A DNA stretch of 64,000 nucleotides from Nioella nitratireducens (GCF_001879715.1 NZ_MNBW01000014.1:31121-95120); one strand, 5' to 3'. Shown: positions 29,359 through 38,044, numbered from the stretch's first letter. A program made the numbers and translations. The notes: generated by a model from the sequence alone, not told the origin.

Positions 29359-30509
29359 GCAGCGTGATCCTCACCCTCAACGCAGGCTCTTCCTCGATCA
29401 AGTTCGCGCTCTATGCCACCGGGCCCGATCCGGTGCTGGAAGCCTCGGGCATGGTCGATGCGCTCGGGCAGGACGCGACCCTGATCCTGCGGCCCGAAGG
29501 GGCGGAGAAATCGGTAACGGCGCTCGGCCCAACCGATCACGGCACCGGGGTGACCGCAATCCTCGTGGCGCTCGGGCGACAGTTGCAGGGCCGCCGTGTC
29601 GCCGGGGTCGGCCACCGCATCGTCCATGGCGGCCCGGTGATCGACGGCCCCCGCATTCTGGACGCCGGCCTGCTGGAAGAGCTTGCCCGCCTCAAACCGC
29701 TGGCGCCGCTGCACCAGCCCCATAACCTTGCCGCCGTCCACGCCGCCCGCGCCGCCTTTCCCGGCGCGGTGCAGGTCGGCGCCTTCGACACCGCCTTTCA
29801 CCGCGGCCACCCGGAGGTGCATGACATTTTCGCCCTGCCGCGCCGCTACTACGACCAAGGCGTGCGCCGATACGGATTTCACGGGCTGAGCTATGACTAC
29901 ATCTCGGGGCTGATGGCGCGCGATTGTCCCGATCTCGCGCGCGGCAAGGTCATCGTCGCCCATCTGGGCAACGGCGCCTCGCTCGCCGGAATCGAGAACG
30001 GCCGCTCGATGTCGTCTACCATGGGCTTCTCGGCCCTCGAAGGGCTTTGCATGGGCACCCGTCCCGGCCAGATCGACCCCGGCGTGCTGCTCTACCTGAT
30101 GGCGGAAGAGGGGATGGGCTACGAGGAACTCACCCATCTGCTCTACAAGGACAGCGGCCTTCTGGGGCTGTCCGGCCTCAGCCATGACATGCGCACGCTT
30201 CTGGACTCCGATGAGCCCCAGGCCGAAGAGGCCGTGCACTACTACTGCGCGCGCCTGTCCCGAGAAATCGGCGCGATGGCCGCCACCCTTGGCGGACTCG
30301 ATGCCCTCGTCTTTACCGGTGGCGTCGGAGAAAACGCCGCCCCGATCCGCGCCCGGGCGCTCGATGGCCTGTCTTTCCTCGGTCTCGATCTTGACCCGAC
30401 CGCAAACCTCGCCAATGCCCGTGCCATCCACACCGGCCCGGTGCCGATCCTTGTCCTGCCCACCGACGAAGAGCAGGTGATCGCGCGGGCTACGGCAAAT
30501 CTGCTCTGA
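29355..30509 (+). CDS. ackA: acetate/propionate kinase
   Basis: The protein has 384 residues. The ATP/acyl-phosphate motif LNAGSSSIKF (residues 8-17), VGHRIVHGG, RRYGFHGLSYDYIS, VAHLGNGASLAGIENG and VFTGGVGENA are all present. It interconverts acyl-phosphate plus ADP with carboxylate plus ATP. Its start overlaps the stop of the MaoC-Pta gene (ATGA), so the pair makes a two-step acyl-CoA to carboxylate route that yields ATP. Substrate may be acetate, propionate or butyrate. Confidence 0.94.
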   Translation: MSSVILTLNAGSSSIKFALYATGPDPVLEASGMVDALGQDATLILRPEGAEKSVTALGPTDHGTGVTAILVALGRQLQGRRVAGVGHRIVHGGPVIDGPRILDAGLLEELARLKPLAPLHQPHNLAAVHAARAAFPGAVQVGAFDTAFHRGHPEVHDIFALPRRYYDQGVRRYGFHGLSYDYISGLMARDCPDLARGKVIVAHLGNGASLAGIENGRSMSSTMGFSALEGLCMGTRPGQIDPGVLLYLMAEEGMGYEELTHLLYKDSGLLGLSGLSHDMRTLLDSDEPQAEEAVHYYCARLSREIGAMAATLGGLDALVFTGGVGENAAPIRARALDGLSFLGLDLDPTANLANARAIHTGPVPILVLPTDEEQVIARATANLL

Positions 30510-30689
30510 TCCCTTCTTCTTGGTAAAAATACTCCCGGGGTCTGGGGCTGGCCCCAGGCGGTTCGGCGAGGCCCCCTTTACGGGGGCCGAGGCGGGCCGC
30601 TCCCGGCGCGACGGCCAAAAGCCGGCGCAAACCACAAAAACAGGGCAGGGGGGTTGCCAATCCCGCCGCCATCGCCTAATGGCTCGCTC

Positions 30690-30796
30690 ACTTCACAGGC
30701 GGAGGCGGGCCTTCGGGAGAGACATCCCCGTTCGGTCCACCGGTTGGGCACATGCCCTGAACCTCCGTCCAGGCGCAAACCGGAAAGGAAATGGAC
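30690..30796 (+). promoter_or_regulatory. leader region of rpsB
   Basis: The non-coding stretch ahead of rpsB has complementary CGGAGG (near 30701) and CCTCCG (near 30764) that could form a leader stem. S2 genes in many bacteria carry an autoregulatory leader, but the structure here is only suggested. The earlier part, 30510-30690, holds a perfect 7-bp hairpin CTGGGGC/GCCCCAG at 30542-30557 after ackA and nothing else that I recognise. Confidence 0.3.
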
Positions 30797-31585
30797 ATGG
30801 CGCTTCCCGATTTTTCCATGCGTCAGCTGCTTGAAGCTGGCGTTCACTTTGGCCACCAGACGCAACGCTGGAACCCCCGCATGGGCGAGTTCATCTATGG
30901 CGAGCGCAATGGCATTCACATTCTCGACCTGACCCAGACCGTTCCGATGCTGGACGCGGCTCTGAACGTCGTGCGCGAGACCGTCGCCAAGGGCGGCAGC
31001 ATCCTCTTCGTCGGGACCAAGCGTCAGGCCCAGAAGCCCGTCGCCGAAGCCGCAGAGCGCTGCGCACAATACTACATGAACCACCGCTGGCTGGGTGGCA
31101 CGCTGACCAACTGGAAAACCGTTTCCAACTCGATCAGCCGTCTCAAGCAGATCGACGAGGCGATGGAAGGCGGGCTGGAAGGCCTGACCAAGAAAGAGCG
31201 CCTTGGCATGGAACGTGACCAGACCAAGCTTCAGGCGTCGCTTGGCGGCATCCGCGAAATGGGTGGCTTGCCTGACCTGATCTTCGTCATCGACGTCAAG
31301 AAAGAGGATCTGGCGATCCTCGAAGCCAAGAAACTGGGCATCCCGGTCGTGGCCGTGGTCGATACCAACTGCTCGCCCGATGGCGTGGACTACATCATCC
31401 CCGGCAACGACGACGCCGCGCGCGCCATCTCGCTGTATTGCGACCTGGTCTCGCGCGCAGCGCTTGACGGCATGACCGCGCAGATGGAAACCGCCGGCGT
31501 TGACCTTGGCGCGCTGGAAGAGGGCAATGTCGAAGAAGCCCTGACCGCAGACGCCGCGCCCGCCGAGGACTCTGCCGAAGCCTGA
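30797..31585 (+). CDS. rpsB: 30S ribosomal protein S2
   Basis: The protein has 262 residues. The second of two in-frame ATGs (30797) is chosen: AGGA ends 7 nt before it, and the protein then begins [27 protein letters not shown] as usual for S2. The tail is an acidic Ala/Glu-rich stretch common in alphaproteobacteria. It is followed by tsf after 78 nt, the standard order. Confidence 0.97.
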   Translation: MALPDFSMRQLLEAGVHFGHQTQRWNPRMGEFIYGERNGIHILDLTQTVPMLDAALNVVRETVAKGGSILFVGTKRQAQKPVAEAAERCAQYYMNHRWLGGTLTNWKTVSNSISRLKQIDEAMEGGLEGLTKKERLGMERDQTKLQASLGGIREMGGLPDLIFVIDVKKEDLAILEAKKLGIPVVAVVDTNCSPDGVDYIIPGNDDAARAISLYCDLVSRAALDGMTAQMETAGVDLGALEEGNVEEALTADAAPAEDSAEA

Positions 31586-31663
31586 TCTCCGGGCGTCACG
31601 CATCTGATACATGGACCGGCTAAGGGCCGGTCCAGACCTTTTACAAGTTCAAGGAGCAGACCC

Positions 31664-32539
31664 ATGGCAATCACTGCTGCAATGGTCAAAGAGCTGCGCG
31701 AATCCACCGGCGCAGGCATGATGGACGCGAAAAAAGCCCTCGTCGAAACCGATGGCGACATGGATGCCGCCGTTGATTGGCTTCGCACCAAGGGCTTGGC
31801 GAAAGCCGCCAAGAAATCCGGTCGTGTGGCCGCCGAAGGTCTCGTGGCCGTGGCGGTGGATGGCGGTGTGGGCGTCGCTGTCGAAGTGAACTCGGAAACC
31901 GATTTCGTCGGCAAGAACGCTGAATTCCAGAAAATGGTGGGCGACATCGCCGGTGCCGCGCTTGGCGCCGCCGACGTCGCGGCGCTGGCCGCAGCCGACC
32001 TGGGCGGCAAGACCGTCGCAGACACGCTGACCGACAAGATCGCCACCATCGGAGAGAACATGACGCTGCGCCGGATGGCCCGCATCGAAGGTGACAACGT
32101 TGTGACCTATGTCCACAACGCCGCCGCTGACGGCATGGGCAAGATTGGTGTTCTGGTCGCCATGACCGGCGGCGACGAGGCGCTCGGCAAGCAGATCGCG
32201 ATGCACATCGCCGCCGTGAATCCCGCGGCCCTGGACGAGGCCGACATGGATGCCGCCGTCGTCGAGAAAGAGCGCCAGATCCAGATCGAGATTGCCCGCG
32301 AATCCGGCAAGCCCGAGCAAGTGATCGAAAAGATGATCGAAGGCCGCATGAAGAAATTCGTGGCCGAATCGACCCTTCTCAACCAAGCCTTCGTGGTGAA
32401 CCCCGACGTGACCGTCGGTGCCGCCGCGAAAGAGGCCGATGCGACCGTGACCGGTTTTATTCGCCTCGAAGTGGGCGAAGGCATCGAGAAGAAAGAAGAA
32501 GACTTCGCAGCCGAGGTTGCGAAGGCCGCGCAGGGCTGA
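31664..32539 (+). CDS. tsf: translation elongation factor Ts
   Basis: The protein has 291 residues. The UBA-like N-terminus [20 protein letters not shown] and the core [12 protein letters not shown] motif identify EF-Ts, the nucleotide exchange factor for EF-Tu. It is co-transcribed with rpsB and ends before a strong terminator. Confidence 0.97.
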   Translation: MAITAAMVKELRESTGAGMMDAKKALVETDGDMDAAVDWLRTKGLAKAAKKSGRVAAEGLVAVAVDGGVGVAVEVNSETDFVGKNAEFQKMVGDIAGAALGAADVAALAAADLGGKTVADTLTDKIATIGENMTLRRMARIEGDNVVTYVHNAAADGMGKIGVLVAMTGGDEALGKQIAMHIAAVNPAALDEADMDAAVVEKERQIQIEIARESGKPEQVIEKMIEGRMKKFVAESTLLNQAFVVNPDVTVGAAAKEADATVTGFIRLEVGEGIEKKEEDFAAEVAKAAQG

Positions 32540-32561
32540 TCCGTCAGCACCTGGACGCAAG

Positions 32562-32597
32562 GGGGTAGGGGCTTTGGGAGGAGCCTCTACCCTTTTT
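32562..32597 (+). terminator. rho-independent terminator of rpsB-tsf
   Basis: GGGTAGGGGCT pairs with AGCCTCTACCC, one G-T pair included, and is followed by TTTTT. It starts about 20 nt after the tsf stop. Confidence 0.88.
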
Positions 32598-32906
32598 CGT
32601 TTCCGCCTCAGCGATTTTGCCGGTCGGGACCGAGCGTTCAAGACAAAAAAAATGACGTCGCCGGGGACAAATCGACGACGCCACTTCTTTCTTGAACCCG
32701 CGCAGCCAGTTTGGGGACGGCTACACGCGCGAGAAACCCGTCACCGCCCTAAATAAAGGACGGCGGCAAGGTCAGAAAGCAGGCAGCCGAGCCTGTAATC
32801 TGCCCTGCTACCCAATTGCTCCTGACCGAGGGGAAAATCTCAGCCATCACTCACGGAACAGTGAAAGTGTGCCGCAAACCCGCCCGGTTGAAAAGTCGGG
32901 TTTCCC
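32598..32906. other. intergenic stretch with no recognised gene
   Basis: This stretch of about 310 nt lies between the tsf terminator and the end of the LuxR-type gene. It holds short ORFs without good ribosome sites and an A-run near 32645. A 7-bp stem AAACCCG/CGGGTTT (32876-32903) probably ends the minus-strand LuxR-type gene. I see nothing else. Confidence 0.5.
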
Positions 32907-33704
32907 TTACCTTTGGAAAGCTTCTTCCAGGTAAGCACTCCAATCTTCGATGGTTTTGCCGGGGTCCACAACGAAGATCTGGTTAAGGACCGAGGCTTTC
33001 CGCACCGCCTGTGCCGTCGTCTCGACGCCAAGAGAGTCGCGGGCGCCGCGCAGATGCTTGTCGATGGTCGCCGGTGTGCGGTTCAGAAGATAGGCGATAT
33101 CCTGGACCGATTTGCCATCGGCCACCAGTTCCAGAACCTCGGTCTGGCGGGGCGTCAACAGGCGTCTCTGGCCGGTGGCTGGCAATTGCATGATTGCCAA
33201 ATGCGCGACATTGTTGATGATTTCAATTTGTTCGCCGTTCGCAGCCCAAATCTGGTCGACATCATCCTGCGACAACTCTGGCCGCGCGGCGAGGCCGATT
33301 CCGGCGGCGGACCGGCGGGCCGCCATCGGAAACGAGATCGTATAGCCCGCCACCAGCCCAAAACGCTGGTTCAGCGCCAACACCTCGCGCGCGCCATTGG
33401 AGGCACCGTTTCGCTGGATGTCTCTTGCGATATGACGCCAACTGATCGCCCCGGTGTTGCGCGCGGCCCAATTGATCATCGGGGCCGATTGGAACATGCC
33501 GCGGCCAACATAGGCCTCGACATAGTCGGGGTGATGATTGGTCAGCACCATGGCGTCTTCGGGGTCGCCGAGCCGATTGCGGCCCTGAAACCGGGTATAG
33601 GCATAAAGCATCCGGTCGAACCCGAAACCGGCCATGTGGCTGGTGTGGTATTGCCACAGCTCCTCGACCGAGCGCGCGGCCAGATAGGGGGCGAGGGACT
33701 TCAC
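32907..33704 (-). CDS. LuxR-family regulator with autoinducer-binding domain
   Basis: The protein has 265 residues from a GTG at 33704, chosen because GAGGG lies 7 nt upstream and the N-terminus (KSLAPYLAARSVEELWQYHTSHMAGFGFDR) then matches the family. An ATG at 33746 is the alternative. The autoinducer-binding domain covers about residues 10-165. The LuxR helix-turn-helix follows (LTPRQTEVLELVADGKSVQDIAYLLNRTPATIDKHLRGA). It probably responds to an acyl-homoserine lactone or similar ligand. No luxI-type synthase is nearby, so it may be a solo regulator. Confidence 0.85.
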   Translation of the reverse strand: MKSLAPYLAARSVEELWQYHTSHMAGFGFDRMLYAYTRFQGRNRLGDPEDAMVLTNHHPDYVEAYVGRGMFQSAPMINWAARNTGAISWRHIARDIQRNGASNGAREVLALNQRFGLVAGYTISFPMAARRSAAGIGLAARPELSQDDVDQIWAANGEQIEIINNVAHLAIMQLPATGQRRLLTPRQTEVLELVADGKSVQDIAYLLNRTPATIDKHLRGARDSLGVETTAQAVRKASVLNQIFVVDPGKTIEDWSAYLEEAFQR

Positions 33705-34012
33705 CGGCAGGCCCTCTGCCAAATGCCTGTCCGACCTGCACCACATCCTTGCTTTGAATGACAGACCGCCGCGTGTTTTATCACACGGCAGAAGACCCTG
33801 TTTACGCCCATGCACTTATCCCCAAACTGGCCAGCATTATAGCGACCAGAAATTGCGGCTGTCGACAAAAAGCTGCAATATCAACGTGGTGGGTGCTATT
33901 GGGCAACAAGGTGTCCAGGCGGATCGACAATGGTATTGGGCGAACCTCGCTTCGCAAGCCATTGGGAAATAGGGGCTATTCCTGATTTCAGGCGTTTTGT
34001 CGCCCTCATGAT
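33705..34012. other. AT-richer intergenic region between the LuxR-type gene and the prophage
   Basis: This stretch of about 310 nt is upstream of the LuxR-type gene and runs to the left attachment site. Two overlapping plus-strand ORFs of 72-75 codons (about 33754-33985) lack convincing ribosome sites or family-like sequence and are not called. The end holds a perfect 9-bp inverted repeat CATGATTAT/ATAATCATG (34007-34028) that overlaps the attachment site. It should contain the LuxR-type gene promoter. Confidence 0.45.
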
Positions 34013-34040
34013 TATTTACATAATCATGATTATCGGCCAA
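34013..34040 (-). other. attL: dif-like Xer recombination site, left prophage junction
   Basis: Read on the minus strand: arm TTGGCCGATAA (phage), centre TCATGA, arm TTATGTAAATA (host). The host arm resembles the XerD arm of E. coli dif (TTATGTTAAAT) at 8 of 11 positions. The other arm keeps the ATAA end of the XerC arm. The same centre with swapped arms occurs at 39737-39764 and 45461-45488. Confidence 0.75.
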
Positions 34041-34056
34041 ACTGAAAGGAAACGTT

Positions 34057-34260
34057 ATGTCTGGTCTTAAGACCTTCGTTTTGCAGGAACTTCTCAAACC
34101 GACGATTCGGCGGTTTGGTTCCTTTGCCGCCGGTTATCTTGTGTCGGTCGGCATGGATGACGGCCTCGCGTCTACTATCGAGGCGGCGACCATTGGTGCC
34201 GCTCTCTTCGCTGTCGATTTAGTGCTCTCGGCGCTGAATCGCCGGGGATCGTCCCAATGA
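34057..34260 (+). CDS. small holin-like membrane protein (prophage copy 1)
   Basis: The protein has 67 residues. An AGGAA ribosome site lies 6 nt before the ATG. Two hydrophobic segments (about residues 20-33, FGSFAAGYLVSVGM, and 44-60, AATIGAALFAVDLVLSA) are joined by a short acidic loop, with a basic end NRRGSSQ. Size and layout resemble small phage holins of the Pam3-gp28 type. Together with the M15 peptidase gene downstream it could form a holin-endolysin lysis pair. Its stop overlaps the VP2 start (ATGA). Confidence 0.55.
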   Translation: MSGLKTFVLQELLKPTIRRFGSFAAGYLVSVGMDDGLASTIEAATIGAALFAVDLVLSALNRRGSSQ

Positions 34261-35054
34261 GTTTGGCGGCGATCCTCGGTGGCGTGAAATTGGTCTCTGG
34301 CCTGTTCGGCGCGGCCAGCGCGAACAAGGCTCGCAAGCGGCAAGAATATCTCAACTCCCCTGCGGGCATTCGGGCGCAGTCCGAAGCCGCTGGGTTCAAC
34401 CCGCTTGTTTTTGCGGGCCAAGCTGGGTCTTTCGGCGCTGGCAATATGGTGACGGGCGGGGAAATTCTCGCCCAAGCCGCCGCCGATTCGGTCGATACCT
34501 TTTCGACCGAACGTAATCGGTCGCGCGAATTGCAGATTGCCAACAGCCAGTTGCAAGTCGAGCGGGATCGCTTGAATGAGCAGGTGCGTCAAGCTACCCT
34601 TCAGCCGAATGTTCCGGGGATTTATGGCAATGCACGAACTTCTGGCGGTGATTCTGGGCTACCTGATAGGGTTGGCGGTCCTGATTTTGATGGGGACCCT
34701 CCTTCTCCATCTGGTCTGAACACCAACGAGGCGGCCTCTTTCAGCTTCGGCGGAATTGATTTTTCAGGTTCCGGCGCCTTTTCGACTGGTGGCACCGTCG
34801 AAGATGCGCTCGGCGACTCCGAGGTTGTTTCGACGTTCATGGCTCCGGTTCTTGCCGGGGACGCTATCGGTCATACACTTGACCTGAACCGGCGCAATCG
34901 CCGTGAAGACGCCTTTTTCCGCGATCTGTATTACAACGTTCATCCGGAACGGTTTCCGGATCGTCAGCAAGCTGAACGCGCGCTGACAATTTACGGACCG
35001 TATATGCGGTCGCGTGAGGCGGAACGCCAAACCAGAAATACACCATTCCACTGA
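34257..35054 (+). CDS. VP2, DNA pilot / minor spike protein (prophage copy 1)
   Basis: The protein has 265 residues. A hydrophobic, Gly/Ala-rich N-terminus (LAAILGGVKLVSGLFGAASA) is followed by KARKRQEYLNSPAGIRAQSEAAGFNPL. The GFNPL motif (46-50) is the hallmark of microvirus pilot proteins. Residues about 84-115 (TERNRSRELQIANSQLQVE and onward) form a coiled coil, matching the helical tube that carries DNA into the cell. A Ser/Gly-rich C-terminal part follows. It is coupled to the holin-like gene through an ATGA overlap. Confidence 0.85.
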   Translation: MSLAAILGGVKLVSGLFGAASANKARKRQEYLNSPAGIRAQSEAAGFNPLVFAGQAGSFGAGNMVTGGEILAQAAADSVDTFSTERNRSRELQIANSQLQVERDRLNEQVRQATLQPNVPGIYGNARTSGGDSGLPDRVGGPDFDGDPPSPSGLNTNEAASFSFGGIDFSGSGAFSTGGTVEDALGDSEVVSTFMAPVLAGDAIGHTLDLNRRNRREDAFFRDLYYNVHPERFPDRQQAERALTIYGPYMRSREAERQTRNTPFH

Positions 35055-35067
35055 GGGGCTTAGCCCC
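35055..35067 (+). repeat. intergenic hairpin between VP2 and VP1 (copy 1)
   Basis: GGGGC-TTA-GCCCC follows the VP2 stop directly. It is a perfect 5-bp stem with a 3-nt loop, without a T-run. It recurs at 40779-40791. Confidence 0.6.
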
Positions 35068-35095
35068 CCTACCCTTCTCAAAGGAGACTCTACTT

Positions 35096-36667
35096 ATGTC
35101 TAAATACATGAAACCTCGTGCGCGCCGTTCGGAAGCCCGCACAATTGCCGGTCGTTTCCGTGGCGGGAAACTCGCGCCCGTCGGCGCACACGCCTTTCGT
35201 GAGAGCGAAAGCGGCTCGGTGATGCAATCGGTCCATTTTGAATTGGACCCTATTCCGGGGCGCATGATCACTCCCATCACGGCTGAGCTTGTTTCTGTGT
35301 TCGTCCCCGTTCAAGCTATTGACGCTTTGAAGAATCCAACCGACGACTATCCCGGCAATGCCGAGGTTATCCGTCAGAAACTTCTTTCGGGCGTTCCGCT
35401 TTTCGATCTCGAAGAGGAGAATGAAATCTCGAAGCGGCTTGGTATTGTTCCGCGCTCGATTGACGGGGTCAAGTATGTCAATGAGGCGGCTCGCCTCGCG
35501 CACAACGCTGCGGTGAATTATCTGCGGCGGCGTAAATTTGTCGATGCGGTTCAGTTGGATGCGAGTTCGACGGCTATGACACCGGCCCTTATTGCTCAGA
35601 CTGTGCTCGACCGCCTGAATGGGGTTCTTGACCCCGAGAATCGTGTGAATGGGCTTGTGAATTTGGACCTCGAGGGTCAGGCGAATGTTTCGGGGATTCT
35701 CGTCAAGCAGAATCCCACTGCTGATACGAATGCCGGTCCCATGTATGAACTCTCTCCGGACGGGGTTTTCCTTCGTGGGACCGGCAATATTTCGGGGGTT
35801 GATCCCAATTCGACCCAGTCGGTGTTTATTCAGGCCAATTCTATCGGTGTCCCGGAAGTTTTCGCAGAATTGGCTGGGTCTCAAACGTCCTTTTCGACGA
35901 AAGACCTCTACAACGCGGAGCGTATGGACGCCCTAACGCGTGAGATGCGGCAAATTGTCGATGACAATCCGGAACACGGTCAGGAACTGGTTACTCGGTT
36001 TGCGCATGGCCTCTCCATGGACGTGGGTAAGCAACCGATTGTCGTTTATGAGCGGCAGGTTATGTTCGGCATGGATCAGCAGCCTGCGATGGATGGTGCC
36101 AATCTTGGCGTCTCGATCACGAATTCGGTTGCCAAGGTCGAATTCGCCGCGCCTATTCCGGCGACGGAATTTGGAGGTATTCTTATTACCTTCGCGGCGG
36201 TCAAGCCCGATGAGGCGCTCGCCTCGCAGCCGCATCCGTTCCTTTCGGATACGTGGGGCGCTACCAACTACGTGGCCGATGAAATGGCCATTGACCCGGT
36301 TCCCGTTACCATCCGTGAACTGGACGGCGATTGTGCTCAGATCGATGAGGGCACGGTTGCGCTTTATGTCGCCAATAATGGCCTCAAGCGCACGTATATC
36401 AATTACGGTTTCAACAGGGCGCTTGATCCGACCACGGTTGCGGCGAAGTCGGCCATTTGGCAGCTTGAAGTTCCTATGTCGGTCACGCCGGAAAGCGTGA
36501 TCTATCCCGAGGACCTCGACCACTATCCGTTCGCTGACAATCTGGCGGAGGTCTGCACCTATACGTGGCGGTCCGTCGCTTCGGTCAACACCCCGATCAT
36601 CTTCGGCCCGACACCGGTCGAGGAACTCGCTCAAATCGAAACGGATAACATTTTCCAAGACGCCTAA
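35096..36667 (+). CDS. VP1, major capsid protein (prophage copy 1)
   Basis: The protein has 523 residues, the usual size for microvirus F/VP1 coat proteins. It starts after an AAAGGAG site. The N-terminus is strongly basic (MSKYMKPRARRSEARTIAGR). The capsid family is supported by FELDPIPGRMITPITAELVSVFVPVQAIDAL early on, the central DPNSTQSVFIQANSI stretch and the late GGILITFAAVKPDE segment. It forms the 60-subunit icosahedral shell. Codons end in T far more often than in host genes. Confidence 0.92.
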   Translation: MSKYMKPRARRSEARTIAGRFRGGKLAPVGAHAFRESESGSVMQSVHFELDPIPGRMITPITAELVSVFVPVQAIDALKNPTDDYPGNAEVIRQKLLSGVPLFDLEEENEISKRLGIVPRSIDGVKYVNEAARLAHNAAVNYLRRRKFVDAVQLDASSTAMTPALIAQTVLDRLNGVLDPENRVNGLVNLDLEGQANVSGILVKQNPTADTNAGPMYELSPDGVFLRGTGNISGVDPNSTQSVFIQANSIGVPEVFAELAGSQTSFSTKDLYNAERMDALTREMRQIVDDNPEHGQELVTRFAHGLSMDVGKQPIVVYERQVMFGMDQQPAMDGANLGVSITNSVAKVEFAAPIPATEFGGILITFAAVKPDEALASQPHPFLSDTWGATNYVADEMAIDPVPVTIRELDGDCAQIDEGTVALYVANNGLKRTYINYGFNRALDPTTVAAKSAIWQLEVPMSVTPESVIYPEDLDHYPFADNLAEVCTYTWRSVASVNTPIIFGPTPVEELAQIETDNIFQDA

Positions 36668-36681
36668 GGCGTTGAAATCAT

Positions 36682-36703
36682 GGGCAGGGGAACCTCCCTG
36701 CCC
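36682..36703 (+). repeat. intergenic hairpin between VP1 and the scaffold-like gene (copy 1)
   Basis: GGGCAGGG pairs perfectly with CCCTGCCC around GAACCT: an 8-bp stem with a 6-nt loop. No T-run follows. It recurs at 42406-42427. Confidence 0.7.
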
Positions 36704-36724
36704 TGCTCCTGAAAGGATAAAATC

Positions 36725-37243
36725 ATGAAAATCTCTCAACTTGCGTCGGCCAAGGTCTTGGTCGGTAAAGACGGCGGCGAAATTCGTTTCGCCGATGGCA
36801 ATGGCGATTTGATTCCGCTCGGTGTTCCCGCCGGTGTCCATCTGGGCCGTGAACTTTTCGACGGTCTTCCCGCCGATTGGGATGTTGATCCGGGTTCTGG
36901 GGTCACCATTCTCGCGCCGGCTGGCGAGCGCGCCTCGCGTATGCGTATGGGCGCGGTTGCCTATCAGTCCGGGGCTAACCCGGATTATCGGCCCTCGTCT
37001 GCCGATGCGGATCGGCGGCGGCTTGAGATGCTTGTCCAGCAGTCGAACCGCCGTTCGCAGCGCCTCGAGCAGCGTCTTGAAAGTCTTGCGCGGCTTTCCG
37101 AGCGCGTCCCTTCTGAGCCGCTCGAACTGATTGATGACGGCGATCAACCTTCGGTTGAAACGGCAGAAACCGCGGTACAACCTCCGGTTGAAAGCGCGCC
37201 GATCTCCACGACCAACGGCGCGGCTGATGCGTCCACAATTTAA
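36725..37243 (+). CDS. probable internal scaffolding (VP3-like) protein (prophage copy 1)
   Basis: The protein has 172 residues and AAAGGA upstream of the ATG. The N-terminal half is compact (KISQLASAKVLVGKDGGEI). Residues about 95-130 form a charged helix or coiled coil (ADADRRRLEMLVQQSNRRSQ and on). The tail is acidic, Pro/Thr-rich and probably disordered. Position after VP1 and a helical, tail-disordered build fit a scaffold (VP3/B) role, but no motif proves it. Confidence 0.5.
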   Translation: MKISQLASAKVLVGKDGGEIRFADGNGDLIPLGVPAGVHLGRELFDGLPADWDVDPGSGVTILAPAGERASRMRMGAVAYQSGANPDYRPSSADADRRRLEMLVQQSNRRSQRLEQRLESLARLSERVPSEPLELIDDGDQPSVETAETAVQPPVESAPISTTNGAADASTI

Positions 37244-37250
37244 AAATGGT

Positions 37251-37268
37251 GGGGCGGCAAGCCGCCCC
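37251..37268 (+). repeat. intergenic hairpin before the endolysin gene (copy 1)
   Basis: GGGGCGGC-AA-GCCGCCCC is an almost uninterrupted 8-bp palindrome in the gap after the scaffold-like gene. It recurs at 42975-42992. Confidence 0.7.
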
Positions 37269-37310
37269 TCCCTCTTCGTGGATCAGATGCAAAAACAAGG
37301 ATTTGAACTT

Positions 37311-37970
37311 GTGACTATCGCAGAAATTATGTCCCGCGCCCGATCTTTTTTCGGGAAGCGGGATGCGGGGCAGGCCCGTAAGCGCCAGACGCGCTACACC
37401 TACACCGATGGCCCGATGTATTACCTCGGTCAACAGATCGTCCGTGCGATGCAGGACGCGGGCTATCCCGCGAAGATCGTGGAATGTTATCGGCCCCCGA
37501 CGCGGCAGAACGACCTTTTTTCTCTTGGGCGGTCTAAGGCGCGTGGGTGGGAAAGCCCTCACCAGTTCTATGAGGCGGTCGATATTGTCCACGATACCCG
37601 TGGATGGGACGTAGGCCCGGAATTTTGGGATACTCTCGCTTCCTGTGTTCGGATCGTCGCTGAACGCTTCGGCGTCGATCTCGAGCATGGCCATTTCTGG
37701 ACCTTCAAAGACTCGGCGCACGTCGAGTTGAAGGATTGGCGGGTGTTCCGTGAGGTTATCCGCCAGCGGTGGCGGCTTGACGTCGATGATTGGAACCGCG
37801 CCAGGATGGATGATCCTTTGCTTGCGGTGCCGATGCCTACCCCGACGCCTCCGACGCAATCGGAACGTGCGGCCCGCTTTCAAGCGGTTTTGCCGGATGT
37901 TTGGCGGTCTTTGCCGGATGTTTGGCGGTCGATTTCTCCCCGTCAACGCGCGGGCCTAGAGGGCAGCTAG
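37311..37970 (+). CDS. M15-family peptidase, probable endolysin (prophage copy 1)
   Basis: The protein has 219 residues from a GTG with AAGGA 9 nt upstream. An ATG at 37287 is possible but has a weak site, and an ATG at 37131 lies deep in the preceding gene. Zinc ligands of the VanY/M15 fold are visible: His84 and Asp91 in SPHQFYEAVD, and His137 in DSAHVEL, with YRPPTRQ (60-66) upstream. It should cleave peptidoglycan peptide bonds at lysis. The C-terminus carries the seven-residue repeat LPDVWRS twice, encoded by a 21-bp tandem repeat (37890-37931). Classic microviruses lack a lytic enzyme. Confidence 0.8.
   Translation: MTIAEIMSRARSFFGKRDAGQARKRQTRYTYTDGPMYYLGQQIVRAMQDAGYPAKIVECYRPPTRQNDLFSLGRSKARGWESPHQFYEAVDIVHDTRGWDVGPEFWDTLASCVRIVAERFGVDLEHGHFWTFKDSAHVELKDWRVFREVIRQRWRLDVDDWNRARMDDPLLAVPMPTPTPPTQSERAARFQAVLPDVWRSLPDVWRSISPRQRAGLEGS
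37890..37931 (+). repeat. 21-bp tandem repeat inside the endolysin gene (copy 1)
   Basis: TTGCCGGATGTTTGGCGGTC occurs twice with a 21-nt period and encodes LPDVWRS twice in frame. The same pair occurs 5,724 bp later in copy 2. Confidence 0.85.
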
Positions 37971-38016
37971 GCCCGCCGTCGCGCGCCCCGGTTTTGGTCT
38001 CAACACCGGGGCGCGC
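37950..38016 (+). repeat. two perfect hairpins between endolysin and Rep (copy 1)
   Basis: GCGGGCCTAG (37950-37959) pairs with CTAGGCCCGC (37967-37976), a 10-bp stem enclosing the endolysin stop. Then GCGCGCCCCGGT (37981-37992) pairs with ACCGGGGCGCGC (38005-38016), a 12-bp stem with a 12-nt loop. Both are perfect and recur in copy 2. Confidence 0.8.
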
Positions 38017-38044
38017 GTTAACTGCGCCCCTCCCTTGCTCCAGC

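Noticed and set aside
33754..33985. Two overlapping small ORFs between the LuxR-type gene and the prophage
   Set aside because: No ribosome sites, overlap in different frames and no recognisable sequence.
35933..37180. 415-codon and 264-codon minus-strand ORFs in the capsid region of both phage copies
   Set aside because: They lie opposite VP1 and the scaffold-like gene, have Arg/Ile/Asn-rich shadow composition and no ribosome sites. Their presence in both copies means nothing because the copies appear identical.
37131..37310. Longer start for the endolysin gene, overlapping the scaffold-like gene
   Set aside because: The extra residues are low-complexity basic sequence in the frame opposite the tail of the preceding gene, and the GTG at 37311 has a proper ribosome site.
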